Below are positions 1 through 11,639 of a DNA stretch of 64,000 bases, piece after piece. Numbering within the stretch: the stretch's first letter is position 1; each line of letters opens with the position of its first letter. The position numbers and the translations under genes were made by a program. The notes beneath the pieces were generated by a model. It made no database searches. It worked only from the letters and a program-made list of their open reading frames with translations, and was not told where the DNA came from. Source of the stretch: Diplonema papillatum (Eukaryota > Euglenozoa > Diplonemea > Diplonemida > Diplonemidae); the NCBI GenBank assembly GCA_030068145.1, contig JAPJBO010000279.1, positions 124,001 through 188,000 of the forward strand. The letters run 5' to 3'.

Positions 1-1411
1 TCAACACAACGCAAAACCCATGATTGCAAGCAAAACGTTATGAAAACACAATCCGAGGACAACTACTACAACTATCGTAATTGAAACAATGTTGAACTGG
101 ACTAAAGCTGGAACAGGTAATTGACAGACTGGGTAAAACCTGGGAACACCCGTGGGGTCTCCCAGGTAGTCTCCTGCGTGACTGCACCAGTGGTGGTCCT
201 GCAGCCTCCTACGACAACAGCATCTAGGGGTCGAGCTGAGTAATGAGCACCCAATGCGCGGGCAAACACCAGGGTCGCGTGTTCTAAAACCTGGGGCATC
301 CAGCCCATTTTTGGGGTGTCCCCTTCAACATTAATCCAATTACGGTCGTCGAAGAAGAAGACTTCATGCTAGCATCAAACATGCATGAGAGGCAGTGTTC
401 GAAAAAAAAAATATATGCCCAAACATCAAACTATGACTTTCCTCCCCCGTGTTGTCGTGCGTATCAACACAACGCCAACCACCCATGATTGCAAGCAAAA
501 CGTTCTGAAACCGCAATCCGAGGACTATTTCAGACAAGAATTACGAGGTATCAGAGAAAAAGACCCGGAATTTCAAAAAGCGAACTTTAACTCTCAAAAG
601 CGTCAAAGAAAATCACAGCATTATGTCAACAAGTGCAAACCATCAAGTGAAGGGGGAGATCATTTCCGGAGCTGGGGCCCCGCCCTGTTAGCTGACGATT
701 ACGGCATAGCTGATCAGTGATGGTGAACCATGATGAGGCAAAAAGATTCTGTTCTTGCGTGTATACAGAACAAACTTCGCTTTATCTATCAGTACAATTG
801 TGCCAAGAAGAAATAAAAGAGATCCCCCGGACGGCTATACACTCTAAAAATGACCGCCCGTCTATACCCGGGCAAGTTCTCTAGACCAACAGCAGAGCGA
901 ACGCACGGGTTGGGCGAAGGAAGAAGAAAGTTGTCGAGAGCTTCCCAAAGAGGTGACAGCCGCTGTCGTTGGGAAAATTGTTGAAAAAAAAGATGCTACC
1001 CCTCAAACAAAAACGTTTCGACAATGGTCACCCGGAGACTATAAAACCGCGGATCTCTGAGTGTGAACTTGCACTCTAAATATTCTGCCGGGTAACCTGC
1101 CTGGGGGAATTAACTGCTTTCGGCTATTATACAGCTTCGGCCTGCTGGCGGGCTTGCCTAGTAGGACCGCTGTTTAGCAGTAGTGGATGCAGCCTTGTGC
1201 GGTCGACAAGACCCATGCCCTCGGGTATATGTCGACGGGTTTGCAATTTTACCAGCGGAACAGCCATAGCGGGCACTGTGGCATCCAGCACCTGTGTCAC
1301 CTTTTCACCTCATGCAGCTCTGTCCTCCCAGAGCCAGCATTACCTTGGTGTCACACATGTCGAGATTGACGTAAAAGGACAACTCTCCCCTGAAAGTTTT
1401 TTGTTTGTACC
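1..1411. other. intergenic, repeat remnants
   Basis: I see no convincing gene here. The first 60 bases and 465-530 are diverged copies of one sequence (shared core ccatgattgcaagcaaaacg). Positions 362-440 match the right part of dispersed element D (gcatgagaggcagtg). Positions 570-600 and 1023-1080 carry the dispersed tail motif E (tcaagcgaactttaactct and relatives). Short ORFs have no recognisable motif and lie across these repeats. Confidence 0.6.
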
Positions 1412-3480
1412 TTAAAGGGGGGGGGGGGGCGAATAGTTGTACTTGTTCAACAGACACCTGTATGCCAAAAAGATTTTTTTTTATTTGACCCCCCCCCCAA
1501 TTATTTGCCAGACAGAGACAACAGTATGCGACGGACAAGAGTCAGGTAGCCCACCCAAAAATCTCCCTCCCATGTTTCCAGCGGATTTGCGTCATTTCGC
1601 AATACGCGATTCTGCGCAAAGGCGCGGCATCCACAACTCGATCACCCTCCGCGGAGAGTCGTGATGGGTCCCTTGGATTGGCATTGTGCTAGGCCTTCAA
1701 CAGCATCCCCAGCTCCGCAGAAGTTCGGGCCAGGAAGTGGACCCGGCGACGAAGTAGTTGGGTCCTGTTTTCTCGTGAAACAGCACCCAGCGACCTGATG
1801 ATTGTTGGGCCGTTTGGTCTGTGTAAGGGAAGTCCAGCGTCAAGGCCATTTTCACCTACCAAAGGCCGTTGCAGGTGCTTTGTCCATCCCCAATCTGCGC
1901 CAACACCTGATCCAACAAACTGTTTTGTTCGATGACTACTACTACGCATGCGGTACGAGGATGCGGTGCCGCAGACCCAGGCAGTGCTGCAAGCGAGGGC
2001 ACCACGGAGCACGGCCAGCGGTGAAGCGAGGGCCTGTCGGCCAACAGGGGGTGCCGGAGCCGAAGCCGCGGCCACAGGGCCCACAACCAACGGATCGAGC
2101 GCGTGTCGGAGCAAGCGGGTCGACCGCGGGACCACCGACGAACGGGTAACGTGCGTTAGGGACGGACGGCGCCTGCCCGCGAAAGCGCGGACGCGACGAT
2201 GTGCAAGCAGGTGGAAGCGCACGCAAGAACTTCGGACCCAAGCGGCACTGCGCAGATTGTAAATCGTGGCTGGTATGCCACTAGTATACTGGCTGAATCC
2301 AGTGGGAAACCAGTGGACAAGGAGGCTCCGAAAAGAGGGAGGAAAGAAGCATAAGAGTTGCGACCGCGTGGAGCAGACGCGACCACACGCATCCGGTTGT
2401 GATGACTTTGAGGTCTGCAGCTCTTTACACCAATGGCTGTGGCGACGATGCTCTGTTATGCGAGGCCGTTGGCCAACGCGCTGAAGACGATCGGGAAAGC
2501 ACATCCGCTTCCAATAATAGACTCCACAGATACGATCGTTCAGCGCCACAGGCTACAAGACCGAGGGTTTTCGGCGGCGTACGACAAAGAGGGAGTGCAA
2601 TCAGCATCAGGACGTGAGAAGGGCACACGTATGCCGGGGCAATGTTGAACCCGCCAGAAAAGCGATGGCCACGCAGTAACGTGTGCGTTAAACATCGCTT
2701 GCCACAGTGCACCTTGCATACGACGACGGGTGGCAACCGTCACCGGAAGGGGCGCCATCGGGCGGTGTTGTCGGAGCATAGACAACGACGGCAGGAAGAA
2801 CCACCAACAATGCAGAAGAGGACGGCAGATTCAAAAAGCCCCACTCACATGAGAACGTGGGTTGGAAGCAGCAGAAGACGAAGTGGTAGGCACAGAAGAG
2901 TGGAATCTGGTGTCAGAAAACATCCACATGTGACGACATTCTGCATCATTAGCTTGTGGTTACCTATTTGCTCGTGCCAGATCGCCGACGAAAGAAAGCG
3001 GTGAGCACCAGCGACTGCTCTGCACAAACGAGACGACACACAAGAAGGGGCCGAGCCAAGTCGAAGAACAGCCCAGGAAGGGCCCTGAAGAGTCAGAGAG
3101 CCCGCCAGAAGACGGAGGAAGAGAAGTGCCCGCTGGTAGATCAAAAGAAGAAGGTGATCCCGCCCTCTGAAAGGAAAGCCAAAATTTGGCTGGAAACGGA
3201 CACCCGACGGACACACAGAAGGACCCGCGAAGTGGTATCCTATAGGACCCCTCAGCAGGAGGAGCCTTCCGGCGTTTCTTTTAAAATAAAATAACGCTAG
3301 AAACGGAAACGTTTCCGTTTCCTTATTCCAAAAAAACTAAAAGAAACGGCGTTTCCATCCAGCTTAGCCGGGCTACCCTCCCCCCCCAATTATTCGCCGA
3401 CGAAGTTGGGCCAAAAAGACTTTTTTATTTGCCCAAATCAAATAGTTGTCAGGTACAATTATTCGCCCCCCCCCCTTTAG
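1412..3480. mobile_element. putative TTAA-type TIR element, or two facing MITEs
   Basis: The left boundary reads TTAAAGGG, a 13-base G run, then CGAATAGTTGTAC. The right boundary is its inverse, GTACAATTATTCG, a C run, then TTTAG. The inverted repeat covers about 27 bp. The left end sits at TTAA and the right at TTAG, as expected for a TTAA target duplication with one change, which is the piggyBac-type preference. Each end also has a second inverted module (CCCAATTATTYGCC near 1490 and 3385), so the alternative is two separate ~100-bp MITEs in opposite orientation. The interior (1680-3290) is GC-rich with several broken ORFs on both strands and no transposase motif I can name. One reading near 2225-2270 gives a Cys/His cluster (HCADCKSWLVCH), which is too short to assign. 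Confidence 0.4.
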
Positions 3481-4879
3481 TAGAAGACTTGTGCAGGTAA
3501 ACTGACGGGGAGGCACCCTCCAGGTGTCCCTTTTCACACCCCACCTGCGGAAAATGTGTTGGATGTAACATCATGCAATTCAGGCCTCAGACGAAACTCA
3601 GTCAAAAAAACAGGACCTCCAGTCTCGAAAAAAAAAAACGATGCATCCACGTCTGTATCGCCCGTTTCTTCGCACTAGCAGAAGGGATTCTGTCCGACGC
3701 CTCTCGCTCGCTCTCCTTCGCAGGCTTCCGAGGTCTCGTCGCCTCCGCGAAACAACGGGCTTAGAGCGAAGCATCGTACTCGCGACGAGTTGAAACGTGA
3801 CGAGAAAGAGGTGTATCTAACTTACCACTTAAGGACGAACTATCACTGTAGTGGTAGTTAATTCAAGAGAGTTTGCGGGTGAGAGGCCAAAGAATGATCG
3901 AAAGTGGTCGCCGTTTGCTTCATCGGAAAGATCTGACACAGATCTTTGGAAAAAGAAAGCGTCCTTCATCGGGCAGAAATCCTACTCCGTGCTCTCTACG
4001 GATACATGAGGTTGCCACGGAGCCCGCTCTTTTCCCTAATTAACTCTCCCCCCCTCCGTCCTTAAGTGGTTACTGTTGTAAATAATTTAGAGTGATCGCG
4101 GTAGAAATCTGAGACACTCGTAGTTGTACCGACTGTTTATTGCTATCAGTGATAACTGCGCCGAAACCGCATTTTGGACTCACATTGAACCCTCTGTTGG
4201 ATCGTGGCCTTGCTGTGCAGAAATCCCACGGAGACTTGCTTGCTCTATGAGAACCCAAAGGTCACCCGGAGACCCTATAATCCCGGAATCTCAAGCGAAA
4301 CTTCAACTCTAAAAACTCAAAATGGATGAACCTGGGACCGCCCTGTTTCAACTGTTTCATCTGGGAATGGGCTCCGAGGGTTAGCACGTTTATCCCGTTC
4401 CGGATGACGATGGCGCACCAGATGAGCCTTTGAAACTCTTGTTCTTTTCCTACATGCCAGCTCCCTACAATAGCCCGGCCTCAGGTGCAATCGCGCGAAA
4501 CTCCTTCCACTAAAAGTCCTAGAGAAGAGCCCGAAGTAACCTTCTCCTTGTTGGATCGAAGTTTCAAATCTTCAAAAAGTGTATCACAATTTCACCACTG
4601 CGCCACAAGAACGAAAGCCATACTTTGTGAAACGCGTGCTACTAGTCCTCTGCAACAAAAGCCAAGCAAAAGTTTAAACCTCAAAAACAGTAGAAGCTTT
4701 TTCTCTGAAACCCCTCGTAGGCTCAAAAACGCTGAAAAAGAAGAAAAGAAAAAGGCGCTCCTGGTCCAGGAACGTGGCGGTCAACCACAGCTTGCAAAGC
4801 CTGAGTCGGGGATGCGACGAACAATGAAACCAGCAAGTTGTGATAGCACCGGAACAGGACCGAAAGTCCCCGTCCAAAG

Positions 4880-5015
4880 GACCCACTGATGAGCTCTAAC
4901 TCTGGATTGGTCTGAGTCCAAGAGCGAAACCGGAGACGAAGAACGAGGTGCACACAACACCGCGGTGAAAAACACAGGGGGCTAGTCCCTCAAGGTTTCA
5001 TACCCCACTTTGGGA
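4880..5015 (+). repeat. dispersed element D, partial, with hammerhead-like core
   Basis: This is the left half of the D element that is fullest at 31698-31995. It contains CTGATGA (4886-4892), GCTCT (4893-4897), a paired AGAGC (4921-4925) and GAAAC, followed by the block containing cacaacaccgcggtg and gggggctagtccctca. An inner pairing ACTC/GAGT lies inside the stem-II-like hairpin. The right half with the gcatgagaggcagtg block is missing. Confidence 0.7.
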
Positions 5016-5639
5016 TCCGTGTACTGCTATGACAATAGGAACACCGTGTAGGGGACACCCGATCAGGTTTCACGAATGGAGTGAGAAATCACTCGACGTC
5101 GCAACGTCTCTCCCTTCTTCCCCACCCCATCAGCCAACCGAAGATTAAGATACCTGCCCTTCAAACTTCAAAAAATGCTCAATACTATGTTCGTGCGACG
5201 GCCTATCTTTTTATAATATGTTTTTTTGAACGGCGGGAAAGGATGCCTACAGAAAGATACATACCACCCACATAGCTTCCCTCCCCCACAAAAAGTTGCG
5301 GGACCAAGGCTGGGCTCCCTGTCGCAACGATCCCGTTTTTGTCTTCAAGGCTTCGCCGAGTCTAGCCTGTTTCGAGGTTTAAAGATCCGTGTCTTGGGTC
5401 TACGGTGGACAATCAAGGCGGGTTGGTGTTCTTTCCTTGGGTGTGCAAATACTGCCGACGCGTCACTGCTGCTGTGTGCGCTCGGATTGGCGCCGCTCAA
5501 GCGGCCACCTTATGTCACACGTTGGTTTGTAAAGATTGCTCCGTGTTTCTCCCTGACTCATTCCCGGATTAGGACATACTACTACTTCGTGCAGTCTATC
5601 GTCACAGATTGTTGCTGCACAACAAGTTCAAACTACTAC

Positions 5640-5880
5640 AAGGGCAGCACGACACCTTGTCCAGGTGGGTAGCGTCACCTCCCCCATGCGAGCTGATTGC
5701 CGGGTGGATGCGGGCAACTGCACCTTTGTACCAGCAGACACCCTCTGGGTGCTTCCAGGTTACGCGCAATCGGGGGTTTGAAACATGATGGTTAATAGCA
5801 AAAGCCTGCACCCACGCGGCGTTGACTGTGGCGGGTGGCTGCCTTGATGTTACTTTGATCAAACCCACACTATGCTGAAA
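5640..5880 (+). repeat. dispersed repeat shared with 46905-47035
   Basis: Both copies share ggtgggtagcgtcacctccc, then ccacgcggcgttgactgtgg and ccttgatgttactttgatca. The copy here carries about 125 extra bases (near 5690-5812) that the other lacks, so either an insertion here or a deletion there separates them. No coding signal is seen. Confidence 0.7.
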
Positions 5881-6372
5881 CTACTACTATGCTGTGCAGT
5901 CTATCGTCACAGATTGTTGCTGCATAATAAGTTCAAACTACTACTACTACTTCCTTGGGTGTGGGTTTCTGAATGACACGTCAGCCACAATATGTTGTCG
6001 ACAACAAACAAGTAAAATAATGAAACAAAACTACGCATTTCTTTGAAGACAAGCCGCGGATTGTTGCTGCATATCGAGTTCAAACTACCACTACACCACT
6101 CTCTCCAGAATCGAGCATGCGACGGTGCGGGTCCCAATTTCAGTGTGTTCAAGTTTCGTAGCAGCACTCATTTTTTGTCTGCTTCGGAGCATTTTTTGAT
6201 TTTCAGCGTGTGGAGTCCCAATTTCAGTGTGTTCAACTTGTACACACTCAAAATGTTCGTCCACACAGGAGCACTATATAGACACACTGAAATTGGCTCC
6301 CCACACAATCATGCTGCCTGTTGTTTGTGCGTGCCGGCTGTTCGGCTTCGTTCTTTGCCTTTGCCCCGTTGC

Positions 6373-6605
6373 TTTTTTTTTTTTTTTTTTGTATAAGCAC
6401 CTGCTTTGTAGGAAATGCTTGAGGAGACTGCCAGTTGCGATAGATCAAAGGAGGTAAACGTGCTGTAGCCCACACGAAACACAGGTAAATCTGGGTTTAG
6501 TGGCGGGTGTAAGCGTTCAACAAAAAAGACCCACTTCGTAGTTGTATTGTTTCTCCCCCTCTAGCCTCCTTCGAAGTAAGCACAAGGCAGCCCCTCCAGT
6601 ATTTT
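6373..6605 (-). mobile_element. retroposon family A, copy A1
   Basis: The element reads on the minus strand from an AATACT-type 5' end to a 3' end TATAC plus poly(A). On the plus strand this appears as 18 T, then gtataagcacctgctttgta, and a right end cctccagtatttt. It is about 215 bp without the tail, has no ORF, and is shared with seven other copies in the window. The poly(A) tail and T-run target point to LINE-driven retroposition. I see no clear pol III A and B boxes, so calling it a SINE is provisional. Confidence 0.75.
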
Positions 6606-6989
6606 CTCCCTAGACTCCAGAGCCGACAACGGGGATGTGCCAGCAACACGATGGCTTGACTGGCTATCACATTGCGTTGACTGAACGGCCCACGAACGGT
6701 TCTTTTTTTTGTCTTTTTCCCAACGACGAAAAAAGCAAAAAAGACCGTCGGGTTTAAGAAGGAAAAGGGCATCATCCCACCGACAAAGGAGATGTGCCAA
6801 AGCGCCGATCTAGTCTTATTGAAAAGTATGCCAATACTACAGGGAATAGTTGACTAGACCTCTTGAGTTTGTGCTAACCACGAATTGGGGAGTCGGGAGA
6901 ACCTACAAAGCAAAAAGCAGGACCGACCCCCCCCGTTCTCCATCTATCTTTGTCAAGAGCTGCAACTCAACTATTCTTCGTTGTCAAAT

Positions 6990-7118
6990 AGCACCGAAGC
7001 TTTACCAGCTTCGGCTGACACCATTTGCGCACTTAACCACGGTTAAGAAGACGACTGAAAGCATAGACACAAAGATAGCTCAAAGCATCTGCAGAATAAC
7101 ACGAAAAGCCTCTGGGCA
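6990..7118 (+). repeat. 125-bp repeat, partner at 33287-33413
   Basis: The two segments match closely over cagcttcggctgacaccatt, ttaagaagacgactgaaagc and gcatctgcagaataacacg. The flanks differ, so this is a dispersed repeat and not part of a large duplication. No ORF spans both copies convincingly. Confidence 0.7.
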
Positions 7119-8145
7119 AAAACCCGTTTTCACGTTTTTTTTTCGTCGTTGTTATTCTTCGTTGTCAAATAGGAAAGAGGAACATCCGTCTGCCCTCCCC
7201 GAATCCACCCCCTCGCGCAGGGCCGAGGGTGGTCGGCGTGGGCCGCAGGCATGTGTGCGTGTCCCTGAATTGCGTGCAGTGACGCAAAACCCCGTCCCGA
7301 ACATGAATTGCGGCTCTAATAATAAATCTACGATTTTCCAACCAACACCAACCAAAAGTGAATTCTCCTGAGCAGCAAAACCGCCGGTGCTAGGCGGGCT
7401 TGGCCAATCTGGACCAAAATCTGGAAGAAAAAAAACGGCAAAAATGGCCAAAACCAGAAGTCTTTTTCCAAAGGATTTGCTCAAAGGTTGCTGAGTGCAT
7501 TTCCCTGACAAAAGTCGAGGAAAACGATTTCGCGGGGACTCCCCGAAGGCATTTTAGCCTAATGAAAAACAGTGTTTTGGGGAGTTTCCTCGCTGGTGTC
7601 AGTCCCGTATTAACCACAAAGGAAGGGGGCGTGCTCCTGGCCTGCCAGTTTGCGACGTTCCGAGATGCAGCTCCACTAGGACGGTGGTCGCCGTTCCCTT
7701 CAGTACGACCGTACTCTATCAAGAAAAAAGGAATCCGAGAAAGAAAGACACACTCACCCATCAATATCTATACACACACACAACCAGTGCCGCAAACAAG
7801 GAACCATAACGAAGAACATCAATAAAGCCAACTATCTTCACGAGATGTCCGCGCGTGGCGAGCGCCTGAACTCTGAACCTCAGTTCTGCCCAGGAGAAGC
7901 GGCAACAAAACTAACAGGTGCACTCCGGCTTGCGTTTCGCGTTGCCGGTTGTTCGACTTCCCACCTGTTTTCCCCCCTTCCTTCATCAGGTTAGCAATTC
8001 TGATCAACCCCCAAAGGAAAATGAAAAGGAAAAGAAATACTCGTCCCGGGGAGAGACTGTAACGGTCAAACCACAGCAAACAAAGTTTGCGTCGAAGTTG
8101 GCCCAGAGCCACAACCCCGTCCACTCTGCCTTGTGGTCGACTGCC

Positions 8146-8304
8146 TCGGGAGGAGTAGAAGACGTCCTTGCAACGGATGAACTCGCCTTTTTCGTGGTGG
8201 ATCTTGGCTTGGCTCCCGTCGATCATCTCCTGCCCATCCACGATGTACCGATACGTGTGCATGCCCGGTTGCAAGTAGACTACCGACATGAACCCCTCTG
8301 ACAA
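8146..8304 (-). CDS. CBM48/AMPK-beta-like glycogen-binding exon (partial)
   Basis: The minus-strand reading includes GFMSVVYLQPGMHTYRYIVD followed by GQEMIDGSQAKI. This matches the second half of the AMPK1-CBM/CBM48 fold, where a strand leads to L.PG.H.Y.(F/Y).VDG and then the D.sQ motif before the terminal strand. These modules bind glycogen or starch in AMPK beta subunits, laforin and starch phosphatases. A possible 3' splice acceptor (ttgtcag) directly precedes the motif on the minus strand, so this may be an internal exon. No other exon of the gene is recognised nearby, and downstream the frame runs into low-complexity sequence. It may be a gene fragment. Assignment rests on motif reading only. 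Confidence 0.45.
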
Positions 8305-9049
8305 CTGATATTACTAGGGAATGTGTTGAATGACTGACCGTATACAGGGGACACGAGCTTGGGCGAGGTCACTTTCTCACCTCACCACACCCCCCCCACG
8401 GGTGAAAACTGTATGGTTGTTAACCAACTACACCCTGAGGGCTGTGTAAAAACTTTTGCCAAGCATGAAATGTTGGAGGAAATGAGAAGCTCGTCGCCGC
8501 AAATTGTGGCGTTTTCACGTGCGTCCTGAATCCAGAACGATCAGGCACTGCGTTCAACGAAAACAACTCTCTCTCTTCCCATCATCATCATCATCATCAT
8601 TAGTTTTGTATCAGCCGCGGTTGTGCGAGTGACGAGCGCTTATCTTCTCATCAATCACTTTTGTGGCGCATCGTCTCTCAGAAAGTGTGAGCGACGCTGA
8701 ACGTCGCTTGTTTGCTCGCGTCGGTGCCGTCTTTCCGATCTTCGGTCACGTGGGCTCCCGCTCCTCCGCGCTTTCTGCTTTGTCGTCTGCTGCTTCCGTC
8801 AACTGCAACTATGCAGCTCCAGGAGATATGATAAATCGTGGTGTACCGTGGTGCACTTTGCTGCACAGCGGAAGACAGCAACAGGCAAGTAGAAAAAACA
8901 CTTTGATGAGCAGCAAAAGCTTCAGTCTACGCCGCCAGCCTCAGAGTTGAGTCGGGAAGCATACATGTCGATAATCCTTGAGGCATATATAGCATGATTG
9001 CGGAAAAGGGCGAGAAAAAGAGCATGGGACTTTACCACCATCTACCCTT
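8305..9049. other. intergenic
   Basis: There is no supported gene. A (tca)n stretch lies at 8580-8600, and 8810-8890 has a diverged copy of repeat C (tgataaatcgtggtgtaccg, then cagcaacaggc). The rest shows nothing recognisable. Confidence 0.5.
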
Positions 9050-9508
9050 GCGACCTTCTCGAGGAGCGCACCAACATCTTGCAGTCGCCTGCGATGATGG
9101 TGTTGTCGTCTAGCGGGAACGGGCTCATATTGAGCTTGTTACGCCTGGTCGGGGGGCGATAGACATTGTACACTTTCAACGGAGAAGGCCGATGCGTGAA
9201 ATCTCAACGGCGACGCATTCCATGAGGGGATCGGTGGTGAAGTCGGGGGTGGGCAGCATAGTTGCCAATAGGTCCGACCGTACGAACGTAAGGACACCCC
9301 CAGAAGGTTGCGTAGTCCTCCGATCACGACGGAAGGCACGGTAGCCGTCGAGCACGGGCGGTAGGTACCTTGCCGTGAGCCACGTCTCCTGGAGCAGCAA
9401 CACATCCGGTTTCCCCGAGAAGAAAGCTGCTACGCCGCGGCTAATGTCTTCGGTGCTCGTCGGTTTTGTCTCACGTGCATTGAGCGAGCGGACAGTGAAC
9501 AAGACCAA
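9050..9508 (-). mobile_element. LINE (non-LTR retrotransposon) endonuclease fragment
   Basis: The minus strand encodes VRSLNARE, PDVLLLQETWL, LDGYRAFRRDR and GGVLTFVRSDL in one 110-residue frame. This is the order of the N-terminal half of an apurinic-like endonuclease (EEP fold) of LINEs, with the catalytic Glu in LLLQETW. After a frameshift near 9175 the reading continues with VYNVYRPP and NTIIAGDCKM, the next conserved EEP blocks (NVYRPP and aGDfN). Reverse transcriptase is absent, so this is a truncated, inactive fossil. A related LINE elsewhere in the genome could supply the machinery that moves the poly(A) retroposons of this window. Confidence 0.75.
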
Positions 9509-10077
9509 CAGTGCTGAAGAGGATGCAGCCGATGCAGGGCCGCACGTCCGAACATGAAAAGCTTGACTCCCGTGGAGCAGGGTTTCCCGCGGTACACTTC
9601 TGCTCGCAAAAGAAAAGGGAAGGTGTCCCCGCCGGATCCCGCTGCCTCGACCATTTCGATCAAACCATTTTTCATCAAACCACCTTCACGAAATAAAAGA
9701 AAAGAAAGCACGCTGCCTTTTTTTTAGGCCTTCCCCAACACATTGTGGGGCACACCCGCTGGATTATGAGCAAGGTCGCGAGACAGAACAAACATCGCTG
9801 CACCAATTCATACGCGTCTTGTAATGGAAGGCAAAGTATTAATCCCGTAGTTATCTAACTGTCGTTTACCCACGCTTGAGTTGAACTCACTTCTGAGCCG
9901 GTCACGTTCTGAACGACACGAGCAGTGAGAAACTTGCCCTAATCGAGACCTTTGCTTTTGCCCGGCTTCCGCCCATCAGACGGAACCTCAAACCAATGTC
10001 CTATTCTTCCCTGCTCCAGTCTCCATCCAAATCAGTCTTCACCACTCTTCGGCAGTGTCCTGCCTAAACAGAAAACT

Positions 10078-10117
10078 AAGATTTCCCACCCTAAGCCTAG
10101 GCTAAGGGTGGGAAAAG
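10078..10117. repeat. near-perfect palindrome
   Basis: TTTCCCACCCTAAGCC and its inverse GGCTAAGGGTGGGAAA meet at a central TAGG. The left arm continues the dispersed D tail (aaactaagatttcccacc), so the palindrome was made by an inverted duplication of that tail. It can form a cruciform or an RNA hairpin. Confidence 0.7.
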
Positions 10118-10148
10118 AAAAAAAAACGCACCGGTGCAAGAGTGTTAC

Positions 10149-10177
10149 GCTTCGCTGCGGTTACGCCGCAGCGAAGC
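10149..10177. repeat. 12-bp-stem hairpin
   Basis: GCTTCGCTGCGG and CCGCAGCGAAGC flank a 5-base loop TTACG. The stem is perfect. No T-run follows, so it does not look like a classical terminator, and its function is unknown. Confidence 0.7.
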
Positions 10178-10653
10178 TTGAGTAGGATTGCCGCCTGGCG
10201 ACTGCTACTACTATGCGCAGTCGTCCATCATCACAGATCGTGGTTGCATGTCGGGCTCTTGTTGCGTATCTTGCTGCATATCAAGTTCAAAACTATCACT
10301 ACGACCAGTCTTGCCGGTCAAAAGCCATGCTGCCGATGGACTTCTGTTGACAAGGCAACGAGGTTGTTACTACGAAAAACGAAGGACTCAAACAAACCGT
10401 CAGCGTTGACGACCTTTTTTGTCGTTCGAGGGCGGCAATGACAATATACGCTTCAAATGCTCCAAATGCTTCAGTTTCATGATATTCGTGCGCCCATAGC
10501 ACATCCCCGGAATAGTCCGGCCTAGCCTCTTTTGCTGGGAAACGGAAGGGACGCGAAGTACCTGGCTATCCCCTAGCCAAAGGTCGGGAGGAAGAACGGT
10601 TTCCCGGGTGCCTTGTTACCGGCTCCGGTTAGAAGCCCGGTGGGGAAGCTTCC

Positions 10654-10867
10654 TTTTTTGTATAAGCACCTGCTTTGTAGGAAATACTTGAGGAGGCTGC
10701 CAGCTGCAAAAGATCACAGGAAGTAAATGTGCTGTAGCCCACACGAAACACAGGTGAATCTGGGTTCAGTGGCGGGCGTAAGCGTTCAACGAAGAAGACC
10801 CACCTTGTGTTTTCTCCCCCTCTAACCTCCTTCGAAGTAAGCACAAGGCAGCCCCTCGAGTATTTTT
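10654..10867 (-). mobile_element. retroposon family A, copy A2
   Basis: It has the same plus-strand layout as A1: a short T-run, gtataagcacctgctttgta, an internal gcccacacgaaacacagg block, ggcgggcgtaagcgttcaac, and the end ctcgagtattttt. It lacks the ~15 bases around ttgtagttgtattg seen in full copies. It lies within T-rich DNA and no long target duplication is visible. Confidence 0.75.
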
Positions 10868-11182
10868 GCGACCTCAACTGCACGTATTGCCGTGATACGA
10901 TTCTCCAGACGGCGGAAATATCTGCACGTTAGTGTTGCCGCACTCATACCGGGGGGACAAATACGGTTATACCAAGGCAGAGCCACATTTTTGTTGTTTT
11001 GTAGTTTGTTGCTCATGAACCGACACAGAACACGCCGTTCGGTCGTCCCAAGGGCCAGCGCGCGGCATCAATTCGACCGTACGACTTCACATCCAACGAG
11101 AGGGAGAATAATTGAGAAAAAAAAAAGCGGGAGCGAGTCTTTTTTTAACCCCTCTCCTCCGCCAATAACTCCACCGCTTATC

Positions 11183-11330
11183 TTTTTTGTAAAAGCACCT
11201 GCTTTGTAGGAAATGCTTGAGGAGGAGACTGCCAGTTGCGAAAGATCAAAAGGAGGTAAATGTGCTGTAGCCCACACGAAACACAGGTAAATCTGGGTTT
11301 GGTGGCGGGCGTAAGCGTTCAACAAAATTT
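11183..11330 (-). mobile_element. retroposon family A, copy A3 (5'-truncated)
   Basis: Only the poly(A)-side part is present, from ttttttgtaaaagcacctgc to gcgttcaacaaa. In the sense direction the missing part is the 5' end, the usual result of incomplete target-primed reverse transcription. Confidence 0.7.
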
Positions 11331-11639
11331 TCATTCCTCCACCAATTGCGAGCCGTCCGAAAAAAAAAAAAAAAAAAATCCTCCTTGCCAAACAAACAAA
11401 GGTCGCAAGACACCAAACTGATCGTCCTTCGGGAACCGTCCTTTGGCGGTAACACAAAACTTTAAAAAACCGACCGCTTAAAGGGGGGGGACTGGTCAGT
11501 TCCAGTTGTTTGCTTCTTTTTGGCGCAGCGACTTTTCTGCAGCTCCTCTCATTTTTCCGTTTGAGCGCACTGAGAAACGGCAGGGAAAATCGTCGCTGCT
11601 GGGAATGTGCCAGCCGGACCTCCAAGCCAACGGGCAGGG

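Larger units (their letters stand above)
3481..8140. other. intergenic, repeats only
   Basis: I see no supported gene. The stretch holds element E core copies (4230-4317), a D copy (4880-5015), three copies of the short repeat F (gattgttgctgca at 5605, 5910 and 6060), a 240-bp segment at 5640-5880 that returns shorter at 46905-47035, retroposon A (6373-6605) and a 125-bp segment (6990-7118) repeated at 33287-33413. Short ORFs here lack domain signatures and cross these repeats. Confidence 0.55.

Noticed and set aside
2225-2270. Cys/His cluster as a piggyBac-type C-terminal finger
   Set aside because: Only about 12 residues match the idea and the frame ends immediately; not enough for a call although the TTAA ends would fit.
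1689-2549. 286-aa minus-strand ORF
   Set aside because: No motif, many overlapping ORFs on both strands, high GC without stops by composition, and it lies inside a probable transposon remnant.
7819-8304. 161-aa protein over the CBM48-like exon
   Set aside because: Only the first ~45 residues look like a domain; the rest is low-complexity and reads through repeats, so I limited the call to the exon-like part.
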